Notes under the pieces: model-generated
Seen by the model: only the letters and a program-made list of their open reading frames with translations
What the model was told of the DNA's origin: nothing
Database searches by the model: none
Position numbers and translations under genes: made by a program
DNA from: Candidatus Latescibacterota bacterium
GTDB taxonomy: Bacteria > JAAXHH01 > JACQVL01
Assembly: GCA_016209865.1 (NCBI GenBank)
Contig: JACQVL010000209.1
Span: 1 to 23,468, forward strand
DNA: 23,468 nt
Direction: 5' to 3'
Part shown: piece by piece, positions 7,315 to 15,452 of the stretch
How the letters are laid out: each line of letters opens with the position of its first letter
How positions within the stretch are numbered: the stretch's first letter is position 1

Positions 7315-8808
7315 TTACTTCTCCATGATCGCCTCCGCCGCCCGGCGGCCAGAGACGATCGCGGCCGCCACGCCCCCGCCGGGGAATGTCCAGTGGCCGC
7401 ACAGGTACAGCCCGGCGGTCGAGGTCGTCGGGCCGGGCCGGTACGCGCCGCTCTGCGACGGGATGTTCGCCCAGCCGTACGCCGCGCCGCGATGGTTGAA
7501 CGTGTACCGCTCCATCGTGAGCGGCGTCCCAACCTTGCGGATGAACGCATGCTCGGACAGGCCGGGGATGAGTCGCTCCGCTTTGGCGATCATCCGGCTG
7601 CCGATGGTTTCCTTCAAGTGTTGGTAGCGTTCGACCGCCCGGTACGTCCGGTCACGCGGGTTCTCGCCCGGCGCGCCCCACGCATCGGCCCGGCCGTAGT
7701 CTGCCAGTCCCATCAGGATGACCTGATGCTGGCCGGCCGGCGCCCGGCCGGGGTCGGATTTCGTCGTAACGGTGACGACCATCGACGGGAAGGACGGCTG
7801 GTCGGCGAAGATGTCCTGGTACGCCACCTCGAAATCGTCCGTGTCATGGAACACGCAGGTGTGAAACCCGACGTCGAGGGGCATCTCCACGCCGAGGTGC
7901 ACCTCGACCGCCGACACCGACGGCTGCCACGTCTCCAGCCGGACGCGCCATTCCTCGTCGATGTGCTCCTGGCCGACGAGTTCGAGCCATGTCTGATGCG
8001 GGTCGGCGTTCGACACGACGGCCCGGGCGCGGATCGTCCGGCCGTCTTCGAGCAGGATTCCGGCGACGCTGTGTTGCTCGACGAGGATGTGCGTCACGCG
8101 CGTCTTGGTGACGACCTGTCCCCCCGCCTCCTGGATAGCCGAGGCGATCGCGTCCGACAGGGCTTTCGCGCCGCCCTTCAGGAAGGACGTGCCACCCTGG
8201 GCATGGTAAGTGGCCCATGCCATGGCGAAGTGCGCGGCGGACAGACGGGACGGCGGCAGGCCGTACAGCGGCCACAGGGCGCAGATGAGGGAGTGCAGGC
8301 GGCGGTCCCGCACGTACTCGTCTAACATCGTCTGGGCAGTCTTGTCCGCGTACCGGGCGACGAGGCCGTTCGACTGATCGAGGCCCTCGCGTCCGATCGT
8401 GGCCATGTCCGCACAGACGCGCCGGAGGCCGCCACGGTCGAATGGGAACCGGCTCCCCAGCAATTCGTCGTATTGGCTGGGGTCGGACGGGATGTCGACC
8501 TCGTTCTCTCCAATACGACACCGGTACGCGGGGTCGAGTTTGACGAACTCGAGACGATCCGCGATGCCCAGCCGGCGGAGCGTGTCCCCGATCCAGCTTC
8601 CCGGCCCGCACCCGCCGAGGAGGTGGAGGGTGGAATCGAACATGAACTCTTTGCCGAAGTACTGGACGTACCCGCCGAGTTTGCCGTGCTTCTCGGCGAC
8701 GAGGACGCTCAGTCCGGCCTGCGCGGCCATCGCTCCGCACGTCAGCCCGGCCATCCCGGAGCCGATGATGATGACGTCGTACCTATCCTGTAGAACGGGT
8801 GCTTCCAT
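7315..8808 (-). CDS. FAD-dependent oxidoreductase of the phytoene desaturase / carotenoid isomerase / retinol saturase type
   Basis: The 497-residue protein opens with a dinucleotide-binding motif GSGMAG (16-21) after YDVIII, an acidic residue at the end of strand 2 (Glu39), and GGYVQYFGKEFMFDSTLHLL-type sequence (45-64) typical of CrtISO and RetSat-like enzymes. The C-terminus has the family FAD-binding segment LYLCGHWTFPGGG (about 467-480). The known families isomerise, desaturate or saturate polyenes; no carotenoid genes lie nearby, so the substrate is open. The start at 8808 is chosen because GAGG precedes it by 6 nt; longer starts run into the TGACNAG repeat. It is downstream of the gamma-glutamyltransferase gene on the same strand, separated by a 139-nt inverted-repeat spacer. 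Confidence 0.85.
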   Translation of the reverse strand: MEAPVLQDRYDVIIIGSGMAGLTCGAMAAQAGLSVLVAEKHGKLGGYVQYFGKEFMFDSTLHLLGGCGPGSWIGDTLRRLGIADRLEFVKLDPAYRCRIGENEVDIPSDPSQYDELLGSRFPFDRGGLRRVCADMATIGREGLDQSNGLVARYADKTAQTMLDEYVRDRRLHSLICALWPLYGLPPSRLSAAHFAMAWATYHAQGGTSFLKGGAKALSDAIASAIQEAGGQVVTKTRVTHILVEQHSVAGILLEDGRTIRARAVVSNADPHQTWLELVGQEHIDEEWRVRLETWQPSVSAVEVHLGVEMPLDVGFHTCVFHDTDDFEVAYQDIFADQPSFPSMVVTVTTKSDPGRAPAGQHQVILMGLADYGRADAWGAPGENPRDRTYRAVERYQHLKETIGSRMIAKAERLIPGLSEHAFIRKVGTPLTMERYTFNHRGAAYGWANIPSQSGAYRPGPTTSTAGLYLCGHWTFPGGGVAAAIVSGRRAAEAIMEK

Positions 8809-8845
8809 TGGAAACCTCGTCTTGTAGGGCGGCGACCGGTGAATT

Positions 8846-8935
8846 AGTGACGAGTGACGAGTGACAAGTGACAAGCAACAAATAGAAAACAAGATCGATT
8901 TCCTGATTTTTACTCGTCACTTGTCACTCGTCACT
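8846..8935. repeat. TGACNAG heptad inverted repeat
   Basis: The left arm (8846-8875) carries four heptads (two TGACGAG, two TGACAAG). The right arm (8912-8935) reads, on the minus strand, TGACGAG, TGACAAG, TGACGAG. The arms pair over about 22 bp with one mismatch around an AT-rich loop of roughly 36 nt. It fills most of the gap between two minus-strand genes and could form a large hairpin in their transcript. Confidence 0.85.
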
Positions 8936-8947
8936 GATTCCCTGCCC

Positions 8948-10645
8948 TTAATACCCCACCGCATACCCATCTCTCCTCGGATCGCTCCCGCCCATCAGCG
9001 CGCCGTTATCCGGGTTGATGTAAATCGCTTGAGCGTTGCCCATCGCCCCCCAGTCGTCCAGAATGGTAAGCGCGTGGCCGCGTGAGGCCAGTCCAGCCCG
9101 GACCTCGTCCGGGAACCGTCCCTCTAAGCGGAGTTCATCGGGACAGGTATGGGGGAAGTCGGATTCCGTCCCGTTCCCCGTATGCCGCCAGCGCGGGGCC
9201 TCGACCGCCTCCTGGACGGTCAGGCCGAAATCGAGGACGTGGGTGATGACCTGCAGGTTCGTCTGCACCTGCGTATCCGCCCCCGGCGTCCCGCAGACCA
9301 GGCGTAGGGGCGCACGGTCGTGCATCCCGTCATCATCGAACACCATCACCGGGTTCATCGTGTGCCGGACCCGCTTGCCGGGCATCAGGCAGTCGACGTG
9401 GTCGGCCTCCAGATGCCAGTACGTCATCCGATTGTTCAGGAGAATCCCCGTGTTCCCCGCGATCAGCCCGGACCCGAAGCTCATCTGGATGCTCTGGAGC
9501 TGGCAGACGGCGTTCCCCCACCGATCCACGACGCAGAAGCAGGTCGTGTCTTCGTGCGGCTCCGAGTGGCGCGCAGCAAACGACCGGCGCGTCCGTTCCC
9601 ACCCGTCCGGCCGTCCGGCCTCCACCGCCGGCATCGCCCGGTCGAGGTCGATCAGCCGGCCGCGCTCGGCGGCGTACGCTTTGGCGAGCAGTCCGGCGGT
9701 CGGGACATCGATCCAGTCGGGGTCGGCCATGTACGCCTCGCGGTCGGCGAACGCGAGACGTTTCGCCTCGACCATCAGATGGACGGCAGCCGCGGTGTTG
9801 CACCCTAAGGCTTGCAGGTCGAACTGCTCGACGATGTTCAGCTCTTGCAGCAACACGTGTCCGCTGGAATTGGGCGGCGCTTCGTAGACTCGATGCCCCC
9901 GGTACGTCGTGCTGATCGGCTCCTCCCACCGGGCGTGGTAGTCCGCGAAATCCTGGGCGGACAGGAGACCGCCGTGTTGTTCGCTGAACCGGACGATCTC
10001 CCGCGCGATTTCCCCACGGTAGAACGTCTCGCTCCCCTCGCGTCCGAGCGCGCGGAAGCTGTCGGCGAGCGCCGCCTGGATAAGCACTTCGCCCGCGCCG
10101 AGCGGCCGGCCGTCCCGGGTGTACACCGCCCGCGAGGTCGGGAAGGTGGTCAGGGTCGGGGGCTCGTCTACGATCGCCCGGCCGAGCTTATGGCTGATGG
10201 GAAAGCCGTGTTCCGCCAAGTCGATGGCGGGCTCCAGCACGGTCGAGAGCGGGAGCACCCCGTATTGCTCGTGCGCGACACACCAGCCGTCGATGAGGCC
10301 GGGGACGGACACGGTGAGGATGCCTTTCGCCGGGATGCCGTCCGGAAGGAACAGCTCCCGCCACGCCGCGCGGGGGGCTGGGCCGGTGGCGTTGACCACC
10401 TTGATCTCGCCCGTCTGTGCCCGATAGACCATGATGAAGCCGTCCCCGCCCATCCCGGACATGTTGGGCTCGACGACGTTCAGGGCGGCGGCGGTGGCGA
10501 TCGCGGCGTCGATTGCGTTCCCGCCCTGCAGGAGGATGCGGAGGCCGGCTTGCGAGGCTAACGGATGGCCGGAGGCCACCATCCCGGTCCGACCCATGAT
10601 GACCGGCCGGTGGGCGGTGCCGGTCAGGCCGTGCGGCGAGGACAT
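8948..10645 (-). CDS. Gamma-glutamyltransferase family Ntn-hydrolase
   Basis: The 565-residue protein matches the gamma-glutamyltransferase family, in which a proenzyme self-cleaves before a Thr that becomes the nucleophile. The predicted nucleophile is Thr367 in EDTTCFCVVDRWGNAV. Other landmarks are GGNAIDAAIA (41-50), NMSGMGGDGF (61-70), NNRMTYW in the small subunit and a C-terminal GGSDPRRDGYAVGY. The family hydrolyses or transfers gamma-glutamyl groups, and relatives act as cephalosporin acylases or on oxamate-type amides. No signal peptide is visible, whereas classic bacterial GGTs are periplasmic. It starts 11 nt after the metallohydrolase stop, with AGGAG 8 nt before the ATG, so the two are cotranscribed. 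Four TTA codons on this strand's genes, three of them here, are each followed by G. Confidence 0.9.
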   Translation of the reverse strand: MSSPHGLTGTAHRPVIMGRTGMVASGHPLASQAGLRILLQGGNAIDAAIATAAALNVVEPNMSGMGGDGFIMVYRAQTGEIKVVNATGPAPRAAWRELFLPDGIPAKGILTVSVPGLIDGWCVAHEQYGVLPLSTVLEPAIDLAEHGFPISHKLGRAIVDEPPTLTTFPTSRAVYTRDGRPLGAGEVLIQAALADSFRALGREGSETFYRGEIAREIVRFSEQHGGLLSAQDFADYHARWEEPISTTYRGHRVYEAPPNSSGHVLLQELNIVEQFDLQALGCNTAAAVHLMVEAKRLAFADREAYMADPDWIDVPTAGLLAKAYAAERGRLIDLDRAMPAVEAGRPDGWERTRRSFAARHSEPHEDTTCFCVVDRWGNAVCQLQSIQMSFGSGLIAGNTGILLNNRMTYWHLEADHVDCLMPGKRVRHTMNPVMVFDDDGMHDRAPLRLVCGTPGADTQVQTNLQVITHVLDFGLTVQEAVEAPRWRHTGNGTESDFPHTCPDELRLEGRFPDEVRAGLASRGHALTILDDWGAMGNAQAIYINPDNGALMGGSDPRRDGYAVGY

Positions 10646-10656
10646 GAGGAAAGCTC

Positions 10657-11445
10657 CTACGAGGGTTGCACGTCCACCGTCTGCCCTTCGCGGGCGAACG
10701 AGACGTTCGGGAAGACCTGGGCGGCGCGAGCCAGGGATTCCTCGCAGCGGGTCTGTTGGTAGTGGAGCAGGATCAACCGGCGGACGGCCGCACGCTGGGC
10801 GATCCGCGCCGCATCCACGGCGGTCGAGTGACCGTCCCGTTCCAGGTCCGGGCGAGGGTAGTCGTGGGGGAACGTGGCGTCATGGATGAGCAGGTCGCAG
10901 CCGCGGACGTGCTCCGCGATCGGTTCATGGTACGCGGTGTCGCCCGTGAATGCGACGGTCGCCCCGGTGCGACGGTCGGTGAACCGGTAGCACCGGCCGT
11001 CGACCGGGTGGCGCGTCTGGCAGGCGGCGAGGGAGAAGTCGTCCGCCTGGATCGTCTCACCGGGCTGGATGACCCGGATGTCGGGCTTCCAGGCGTACCG
11101 CGGGTACCGGTCGACCATCAGGAAAACGCGCGTCGCCTCCATCACATCGGGCAGGTCCCCCGGTCCGATGATCGTTAGCGACGGCTTTCCCATACCGGAG
11201 TGCCATCGCTGCGCCCAGTAGAAGAAGAATTGCGGCAGGCCGAGGTAGTGGTCCTGGTGGCAGTGGGTCAGGATGATCGTCTTGATCTGCAGCGGGTCGA
11301 GGCCAAACCGCATCATCTGCGCGGTCCCGCACCAGCCGGTGTCGACGAGATGCGTGCCGTTGATGACGAAGCTGGCCACATCCCGTCCCGCCTCCGGGAC
11401 TGCGTCGGCCGTGCCGAGGAAGGTGATGGTCGTCGTGGGCGTCAT
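10657..11445 (-). CDS. Ribonuclease Z-like metallo-beta-lactamase-fold hydrolase
   Basis: The 262-residue MBL-fold protein opens TITFLGTADAVPEAGRDVAS, the typical start of the RNase Z / arylsulfatase-like branch. The zinc motif is HCHQDH (His61, His63, Asp65, His66); the later metal or catalytic residues are carried by TRHP, FTGDTAYHEP, HDATFPHD and LLHYQQ. The ATG at 11445 (GGGA 8 nt upstream) is preferred to one at 11466, which would overlap the upstream cytochrome gene and has a poorly spaced ribosome-binding site. It is the middle gene of a cytochrome c - MBL - GGT run on the minus strand. Whether it processes RNA or hydrolyses a small ester, sulfate or phosphodiester cannot be told from sequence; the exosite arm expected for tRNA 3' processing is not evident. 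Confidence 0.87.
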   Translation of the reverse strand: MTPTTTITFLGTADAVPEAGRDVASFVINGTHLVDTGWCGTAQMMRFGLDPLQIKTIILTHCHQDHYLGLPQFFFYWAQRWHSGMGKPSLTIIGPGDLPDVMEATRVFLMVDRYPRYAWKPDIRVIQPGETIQADDFSLAACQTRHPVDGRCYRFTDRRTGATVAFTGDTAYHEPIAEHVRGCDLLIHDATFPHDYPRPDLERDGHSTAVDAARIAQRAAVRRLILLHYQQTRCEESLARAAQVFPNVSFAREGQTVDVQPS

Positions 11446-11458
11446 GCGGGAGTTCCCA

Positions 11459-11860
11459 CTATTCATCGTCCTTCGAGACCGGGGCTTTGCTCACGATCTC
11501 TTTCTGGCCGTGGTGGCAGGTGTAACAGGTGACCTGATCGACTTTTTGCTTCTTCATCGCCGTCCGGTTGATGGCGGCGACCTGCTGATTGATGGTATTC
11601 ATCAACTTCAGAAACTCACGACCCGTGAGTTTGGTCGGTTTCTCGTCGCTCGCATAGTCCTTCAGGTTGTGACAGAAGTCGCACTTGACCCCCAGTCCGG
11701 CGGTGAACGTCTTCATATACTCCCGGATTTCCTTCGTCGATTTGCCTTTGAGGACTTGGACGTTCTTCGGTTCACCGACCTGCGCGTGTGCCAGTGCGCT
11801 GGCCATCACCATCCCGGTGACCAGTCCACTCAGCACGAGCGCGTAGCTCAACCGTCTCAT
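11459..11860 (-). CDS. Small periplasmic diheme cytochrome c (photosynthetic reaction-centre cytochrome c-like)
   Basis: The 133-residue protein has a signal peptide (hydrophobic residues 7-24, cleavage probably after AHA at 26) and two haem c attachment sites, CDFCH (60-64) and CYTCH (112-116). The NVQVLKGK...EIREYMKTFTAGLGVKC lead-in is the signature of the small reaction-centre cytochrome c subunit-like family (CytoC_RC) widespread in non-photosynthetic Acidobacteriota and Bacteroidota. It probably carries electrons in the periplasm. Met49 and Met87 are candidate axial ligands. The start at 11860 has AAAGGAG 5 nt upstream; an earlier in-frame ATG at 11890 is rejected because it precedes that site and lies inside an operator-like sequence. 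A strong sigma-70 promoter lies upstream. Confidence 0.85.
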   Translation of the reverse strand: MRRLSYALVLSGLVTGMVMASALAHAQVGEPKNVQVLKGKSTKEIREYMKTFTAGLGVKCDFCHNLKDYASDEKPTKLTGREFLKLMNTINQQVAAINRTAMKKQKVDQVTCYTCHHGQKEIVSKAPVSKDDE

Positions 11861-11879
11861 CGAGGCTCCTTTCTGATGA

Positions 11880-11890
11880 ATGATAATCAT
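11880..11890. promoter_or_regulatory. Fur-box-like palindrome
   Basis: ATGATAATCAT is a 5-1-5 inverted repeat identical to the centre of the Fur consensus (GATAATGATAATCATTATC); its flanks do not match further. It lies in the untranslated leader of the cytochrome c operon, about 24 nt downstream of the predicted -10 element, where a repressor could block transcription. Iron control of a haem protein is plausible but inferred. Confidence 0.4.
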
Positions 11891-11913
11891 ATCTTTTTAA
11901 CACGATTTGCGGG

Positions 11914-11942
11914 ATAATAGTTCGCGTCACGAGGGTTGTCAA
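11914..11942 (-). promoter_or_regulatory. Sigma-70 promoter for the cytochrome c - MBL - GGT cluster
   Basis: Read on the minus strand: TTGACA (11942-11937), exactly 17 nt, then TATTAT (11919-11914). A consensus -35 with ideal spacing and a 5/6 -10 box makes this one of the best promoter candidates in the window. Transcription would start near 11907, giving a leader of about 47 nt. Confidence 0.75.
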
Positions 11943-11974
11943 GACAAAGATTCTCGTCGTGTGACGTTCCGGAC

Positions 11975-12003
11975 TTGTCTCTTTTCCGCGTTTCCGCTAT
12001 AAT
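11975..12003 (+). promoter_or_regulatory. Sigma-70 promoter for the site-2 protease gene
   Basis: TTGTCT (11975-11980), 17 nt, then a perfect TATAAT (11998-12003). It faces away from the cytochrome promoter, making a divergent pair separated by about 30 nt. The expected transcript starts near 12010, with a leader of about 74 nt before the ATG at 12084. Confidence 0.75.
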
Positions 12004-12083
12004 AGAGAACAGGGTGGCGTCTCCCCTCCATTCAGGATGGGACGCGCAGCGATGGTGGAAGCTCTCAACAGGAGGTCTCGATC

Positions 12084-13211
12084 ATGAAATGGGCATTCAG
12101 ACTGGGAACCGTGGCCGGGATCGGTCTCTACCTGCACGGGACGTTCCTGATCCTGCTCGCCTGGGTCGGGATCAGTCACATCGTGCAGGGACATAGTATC
12201 GCCGACGCCTTCGAGGGGATGGTGTTCATCATCGCGCTCTTCGGCTGTGTGGTGCTGCACGAGCTCGGCCATGCGCTCAGCGCGAGGCGGTACGGGATTT
12301 CCACGCGGGACATCACCCTGCTGCCCATCGGCGGTCTCGCCCGGCTGGAACGGATGCCCCGGGAGCCGAAGCAGGAGCTGGTCGTGGCGTTAGCCGGGCC
12401 GGCGGTGAACGTCGTCCTGGCGGTGGTCTTGTTCGGAGTGATCGTCGGACTGAGCGGCTTCGATGCGTTCATGCCGTCAGCCCCACTGACTCTCGTCGGG
12501 GGAGACTTCCTCAACAAGCTGCTCTGGGTGAACGTCTCCCTCCTCGTCTTCAACCTGCTCCCCGCGTTCCCGATGGACGGCGGTCGGGTGCTCCGGGCGC
12601 TGCTCGCCCAGCGGATGGACTACGTACGGGCGACTAAAGCAGCGGCGCGGATCGGCCAGGGGATGGCGCTCCTGTTCGGACTGGTTGGCCTGTTCTCGAA
12701 CCCCTTCTTGCTGTTTATCGCGCTCTTCGTCTACATCGGCGCGACCGAGGAGGCGGCTGCCGTCCAGATGCAGTCGGCCTTCCGGGGGATTCCGGTGATG
12801 GCGGCGATGGTGACCAACTTCCGGACGCTCACGCCGGATGATTCGCTGGCCCGTGCCGTCGAGCACCTCTTGGGCGGCTGTCAGCAGGATTTCCCGGTGA
12901 TGGAGGGGAATCAGGTCGTGGGCGTGCTCACGCGGAACGACCTCCTGATGGCGCTCGGCCAGCAGGGGCCTGAGGCGCGGGTCGGGGACGTGATGCGACG
13001 CGGGGTCGAGCCGGTCGACGCGTTTGAGATGCTGGAGACGACCGTGCAACGTATGCGTGCGGGCGGGCACCCGGTCCTCCCCATCGTCCACGGCGGGGCG
13101 CTGGTCGGCCTTCTGACCCAGGAGAACATCGGGGAATTTACGATGATCCAGGCAGCCCTGCAACAGGCCGGACGCTCGGCCCGGACGCCCTCTCTGACCC
13201 AGGATCGATGA
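12084..13211 (+). CDS. Site-2 protease family membrane metalloprotease with C-terminal CBS domains
   Basis: The 375-residue protein is an intramembrane zinc protease of the M50 / SpoIVFB-like group. HELGH (59-63) supplies the zinc ligands and catalytic Glu, and Asp165 in FNLLPAFPMDGGRVLRAL is the third ligand. Several hydrophobic segments span residues 1-225. Two CBS motifs follow (about 232-355), a common arrangement that may sense adenylate nucleotides and gate the protease. AGGAGGT about 8 nt upstream supports the start, and a clear sigma-70 promoter lies 80 nt away. The gene stands alone, with its own promoter and a separate one for the next operon. No anti-sigma factor or other obvious substrate is encoded nearby. 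Confidence 0.92.
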   Translation: MKWAFRLGTVAGIGLYLHGTFLILLAWVGISHIVQGHSIADAFEGMVFIIALFGCVVLHELGHALSARRYGISTRDITLLPIGGLARLERMPREPKQELVVALAGPAVNVVLAVVLFGVIVGLSGFDAFMPSAPLTLVGGDFLNKLLWVNVSLLVFNLLPAFPMDGGRVLRALLAQRMDYVRATKAAARIGQGMALLFGLVGLFSNPFLLFIALFVYIGATEEAAAVQMQSAFRGIPVMAAMVTNFRTLTPDDSLARAVEHLLGGCQQDFPVMEGNQVVGVLTRNDLLMALGQQGPEARVGDVMRRGVEPVDAFEMLETTVQRMRAGGHPVLPIVHGGALVGLLTQENIGEFTMIQAALQQAGRSARTPSLTQDR

Positions 13212-13264
13212 ACCCTTACGAACCCCGCCGTGTGTCGTTCGAGGCAGAAATTTCGATTTTCTTG

Positions 13265-13293
13265 TTGACATTCCCTGCTTTCTTCCTTATTAG
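13265..13293 (+). promoter_or_regulatory. Sigma-70 promoter for the PQQ dehydrogenase operon
   Basis: TTGACA (13265-13270), 17 nt, then TATTAG (13288-13293): a perfect -35, ideal spacing and a 4/6 -10 box. It would give a leader of about 145 nt before the GTG at 13446. Confidence 0.65.
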
Positions 13294-13346
13294 CTTTATC
13301 CCTCACCTTCACCCCATTCTTCAAACCCGAAAGGAGGGCGATTCGA

Positions 13347-13373
13347 GTGCTCAATCGGGTTGTGTTCGGTTAA
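13347..13373 (+). other. Possible eight-codon leader peptide ORF in the PQQ operon 5' leader
   Basis: GTG followed by seven codons and TAA (product MLNRVVFG) lies 9 nt after a strong AAAGGAGG at 13330-13337. The CGATT at 13339-13343 can pair with AATCG at 13353-13357, folding the start of this mini-ORF into a hairpin. Conservation cannot be judged; it may be chance. Confidence 0.25.
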
Positions 13374-13431
13374 ACATGTCCCTTCGTCGCTGCGATCAGA
13401 AGTGGGGGAGTGGGCTCTCTCCTTTCATGAC

Positions 13432-13440
13432 AAAGGAGGT
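13432..13440 (+). promoter_or_regulatory. Ribosome-binding site deciding the GTG start at 13446
   Basis: AAAGGAGGT ends 5 nt before the GTG at 13446. The later in-frame ATG at 13473 has no such site, so the GTG start is preferred. Confidence 0.75.
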
Positions 13441-13445
13441 CACGA

Positions 13446-15428
13446 GTGGATACTGATCTGAGACGTTGCCTGATGAGGTCCCGCTACGCTCTTGTAGCGC
13501 TCTCGTGCATGACGGTCCTGCTTGCCTGCGCGAAGCCGCCGCAAGGCAAGATGATCCCCGCTGAATCGAAGCCCGGCGAATGGCGGCAGTACGGCAACGA
13601 CCTGGCCTTCACCCGGTATTCGCCCCTCGACCAGATCACCCGCGAGAACGCCAAAGACCTGAAAATCGCCTGGCACTGGAAACAGGAAAACTTTGGCGCG
13701 GAGCCGGAGTTCTATGGGCAGACGACGCCGATCTACGTGGACGGCGTGCTCTACGCCACGGCGGGATACCGGCGGGCGGTGGTGGCGATCGACCCGGCCA
13801 CGGGGGAAACCCTGTGGATGTACCGGATGGACGAAGGCGAGCGGGGGGACAAGGCCCCGAGGAAAAATTCGGGCCGGGGGGTGTCGTTCTGGACCGACGG
13901 CCAGGGGGACAATCGGATTTTTGTCGTGACCATCGGGTTCTACCTGGTCGGGCTGAACGCGGAGACCGGCCAGCCGATCCCGTCGTTCGGGAAGAATGGG
14001 GTCGTCGATCTCATGGAAGGACTGCGGGGGCGTGAGAAGGTCGATGTCGTCGGGGCCGTCGGATCGACCTCCCCGCCGACGATCGTGAATGAGGTCATCG
14101 TGGTCGGGCCGTCTCTGGCTCCAGGCTTCCGCCCCAAATCGATGAAGAATGTCCCCGGCGACGTGCGGGGTTTCGATGTCCGCACCGGTAAGCTCCTCTG
14201 GACGTTTCACACCGTTCCCGAGCCGGGTGAACTCGGCAGCGACACCTGGAAGGAGGGTTCGGGAGCCCATACGGGAAACACTGGAGTCTGGACCTCCATC
14301 TCCGCCGACCCTGAACTGGGCTACGTCTACCTACCGGTCGAAGCGCCCACCAACGACTACTACGGCGGACACCGGCCCGGCGACAACCTCTTCGCCAATT
14401 CCCTGGTCTGCCTCGAAGCCAAGACCGGTAAGCGGGTCTGGCACTACCAGATCGTCCACCACGATGTCTGGGATTATGACAATCCCTCCGCGCCCATCTT
14501 AGCGAACCTCACCGTGGATGGGAAGCCGGTCAAGGCGGTCATCCAAAACACCAAGCAGGGCTTTTCGTACGTGTTCGACCGGGTGACCGGCCAGCCGGTC
14601 TGGCCGATCGAGGAGCGCCCGGTGGGGAAGTCCGACGTGCCCGGCGAGCAGACCGCGCCGACGCAACTGTTCCCGACCAACCCTCCGCCGTTCGAGCGCC
14701 AGGGGATCTCGACCGACGACCTGATCGACTTTACCCCGAAGCTGCGAGCTGAGGCGCTGGAGATCGTGAAAAAATACCGGCTTGGCCCGCTGTTTACCCC
14801 GCCGTCATTAGCGCAGGCCCCGGATAGCACGAAAGGCACGATTCAGATCCCGGGGGCGAACGGCGGGGTCAACTGGAATATGACCGCCCTGGACCCCGAA
14901 ACGGGTATCAACTATATCGCCTCGAATACCAGCATTACCCTCATGGCGCTCAAGAAACCAGGGAAGGATGAATCGGACATGAATTATATCTCCGCGACGT
15001 TGCAAGCGCCGCAGGTCCAGGGTCTTCCGCTTGTCAAGCCGCCGTGGGGCCGGATCGTCGCGGTCGACATGAACACGGGGAAACATCTGTGGATGGTGCC
15101 GAACGGGGATGCCTCGGCCAATGTGAAGAATAACCCCGCGTTGAAAGGGGTCACCCTGCCGCGCACGGGCAAGATCACGCGGTTCGGGACGATGGTCACG
15201 AAGACCCTGCTGTTTGCCGGGGAAGGGTTTGGGGGGGATCCGAAGTTCCACGCCTACGATAAGAAGACCGGAGAGATCGTGGCGGAACTCGATCTCCCCG
15301 CTGCTCAGGTCAGTTTGCCGATGACTTACCTGCACAAGGGGAAGCAGTACATCGTCATGTCCGTCGGTGCCGCGAATCACCCGGCGGAACTGGTGGCGTT
15401 CAGTCTGCCTGAAGAGGAGAAAAAATAG
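13446..15428 (+). CDS. PQQ-dependent dehydrogenase lipoprotein (eight-bladed beta-propeller)
   Basis: The 660-residue quinoprotein is of the alcohol/glucose dehydrogenase propeller type. An N-terminal lipoprotein signal ends in LLAC with lipidated Cys28, anchoring it in the periplasm. WRQYGNDLAFTRYSPL (46-61) starts the propeller, and typical propeller-blade segments follow, such as VAIDPATGETLW (113-124), FDVRTGKLLW, LEAKTGKRVW and VDMNTGKHLW. The segment HHDVWDYD (338-345) carries the likely catalytic/metal-site aspartates seen in sugar-type PQQ dehydrogenases. Substrates are probably sugars or alcohols, with electrons passed to a cytochrome or quinone. No haem motif is present, so a separate acceptor is needed, and the last gene of this operon encodes a haem c domain. 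The DUF1080 gene follows after 24 nt. Uses a GTG start. Confidence 0.9.
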   Translation: MDTDLRRCLMRSRYALVALSCMTVLLACAKPPQGKMIPAESKPGEWRQYGNDLAFTRYSPLDQITRENAKDLKIAWHWKQENFGAEPEFYGQTTPIYVDGVLYATAGYRRAVVAIDPATGETLWMYRMDEGERGDKAPRKNSGRGVSFWTDGQGDNRIFVVTIGFYLVGLNAETGQPIPSFGKNGVVDLMEGLRGREKVDVVGAVGSTSPPTIVNEVIVVGPSLAPGFRPKSMKNVPGDVRGFDVRTGKLLWTFHTVPEPGELGSDTWKEGSGAHTGNTGVWTSISADPELGYVYLPVEAPTNDYYGGHRPGDNLFANSLVCLEAKTGKRVWHYQIVHHDVWDYDNPSAPILANLTVDGKPVKAVIQNTKQGFSYVFDRVTGQPVWPIEERPVGKSDVPGEQTAPTQLFPTNPPPFERQGISTDDLIDFTPKLRAEALEIVKKYRLGPLFTPPSLAQAPDSTKGTIQIPGANGGVNWNMTALDPETGINYIASNTSITLMALKKPGKDESDMNYISATLQAPQVQGLPLVKPPWGRIVAVDMNTGKHLWMVPNGDASANVKNNPALKGVTLPRTGKITRFGTMVTKTLLFAGEGFGGDPKFHAYDKKTGEIVAELDLPAAQVSLPMTYLHKGKQYIVMSVGAANHPAELVAFSLPEEEKK

Positions 15429-15452
15429 GCTTCACTCGCTAAGGAGGAAGGT

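Noticed and set aside
8846-8935. CRISPR-like repetition
   Set aside because: Units are 7 nt, directly tandem and palindromically arranged, with no spacers of regular length and no cas genes nearby.
10657-11445. Metallo-beta-lactamase conferring antibiotic resistance
   Set aside because: The motif pattern and TFLGTADAVP start are of the RNase Z-like branch, there is no signal peptide, and the fold alone does not imply beta-lactamase activity.
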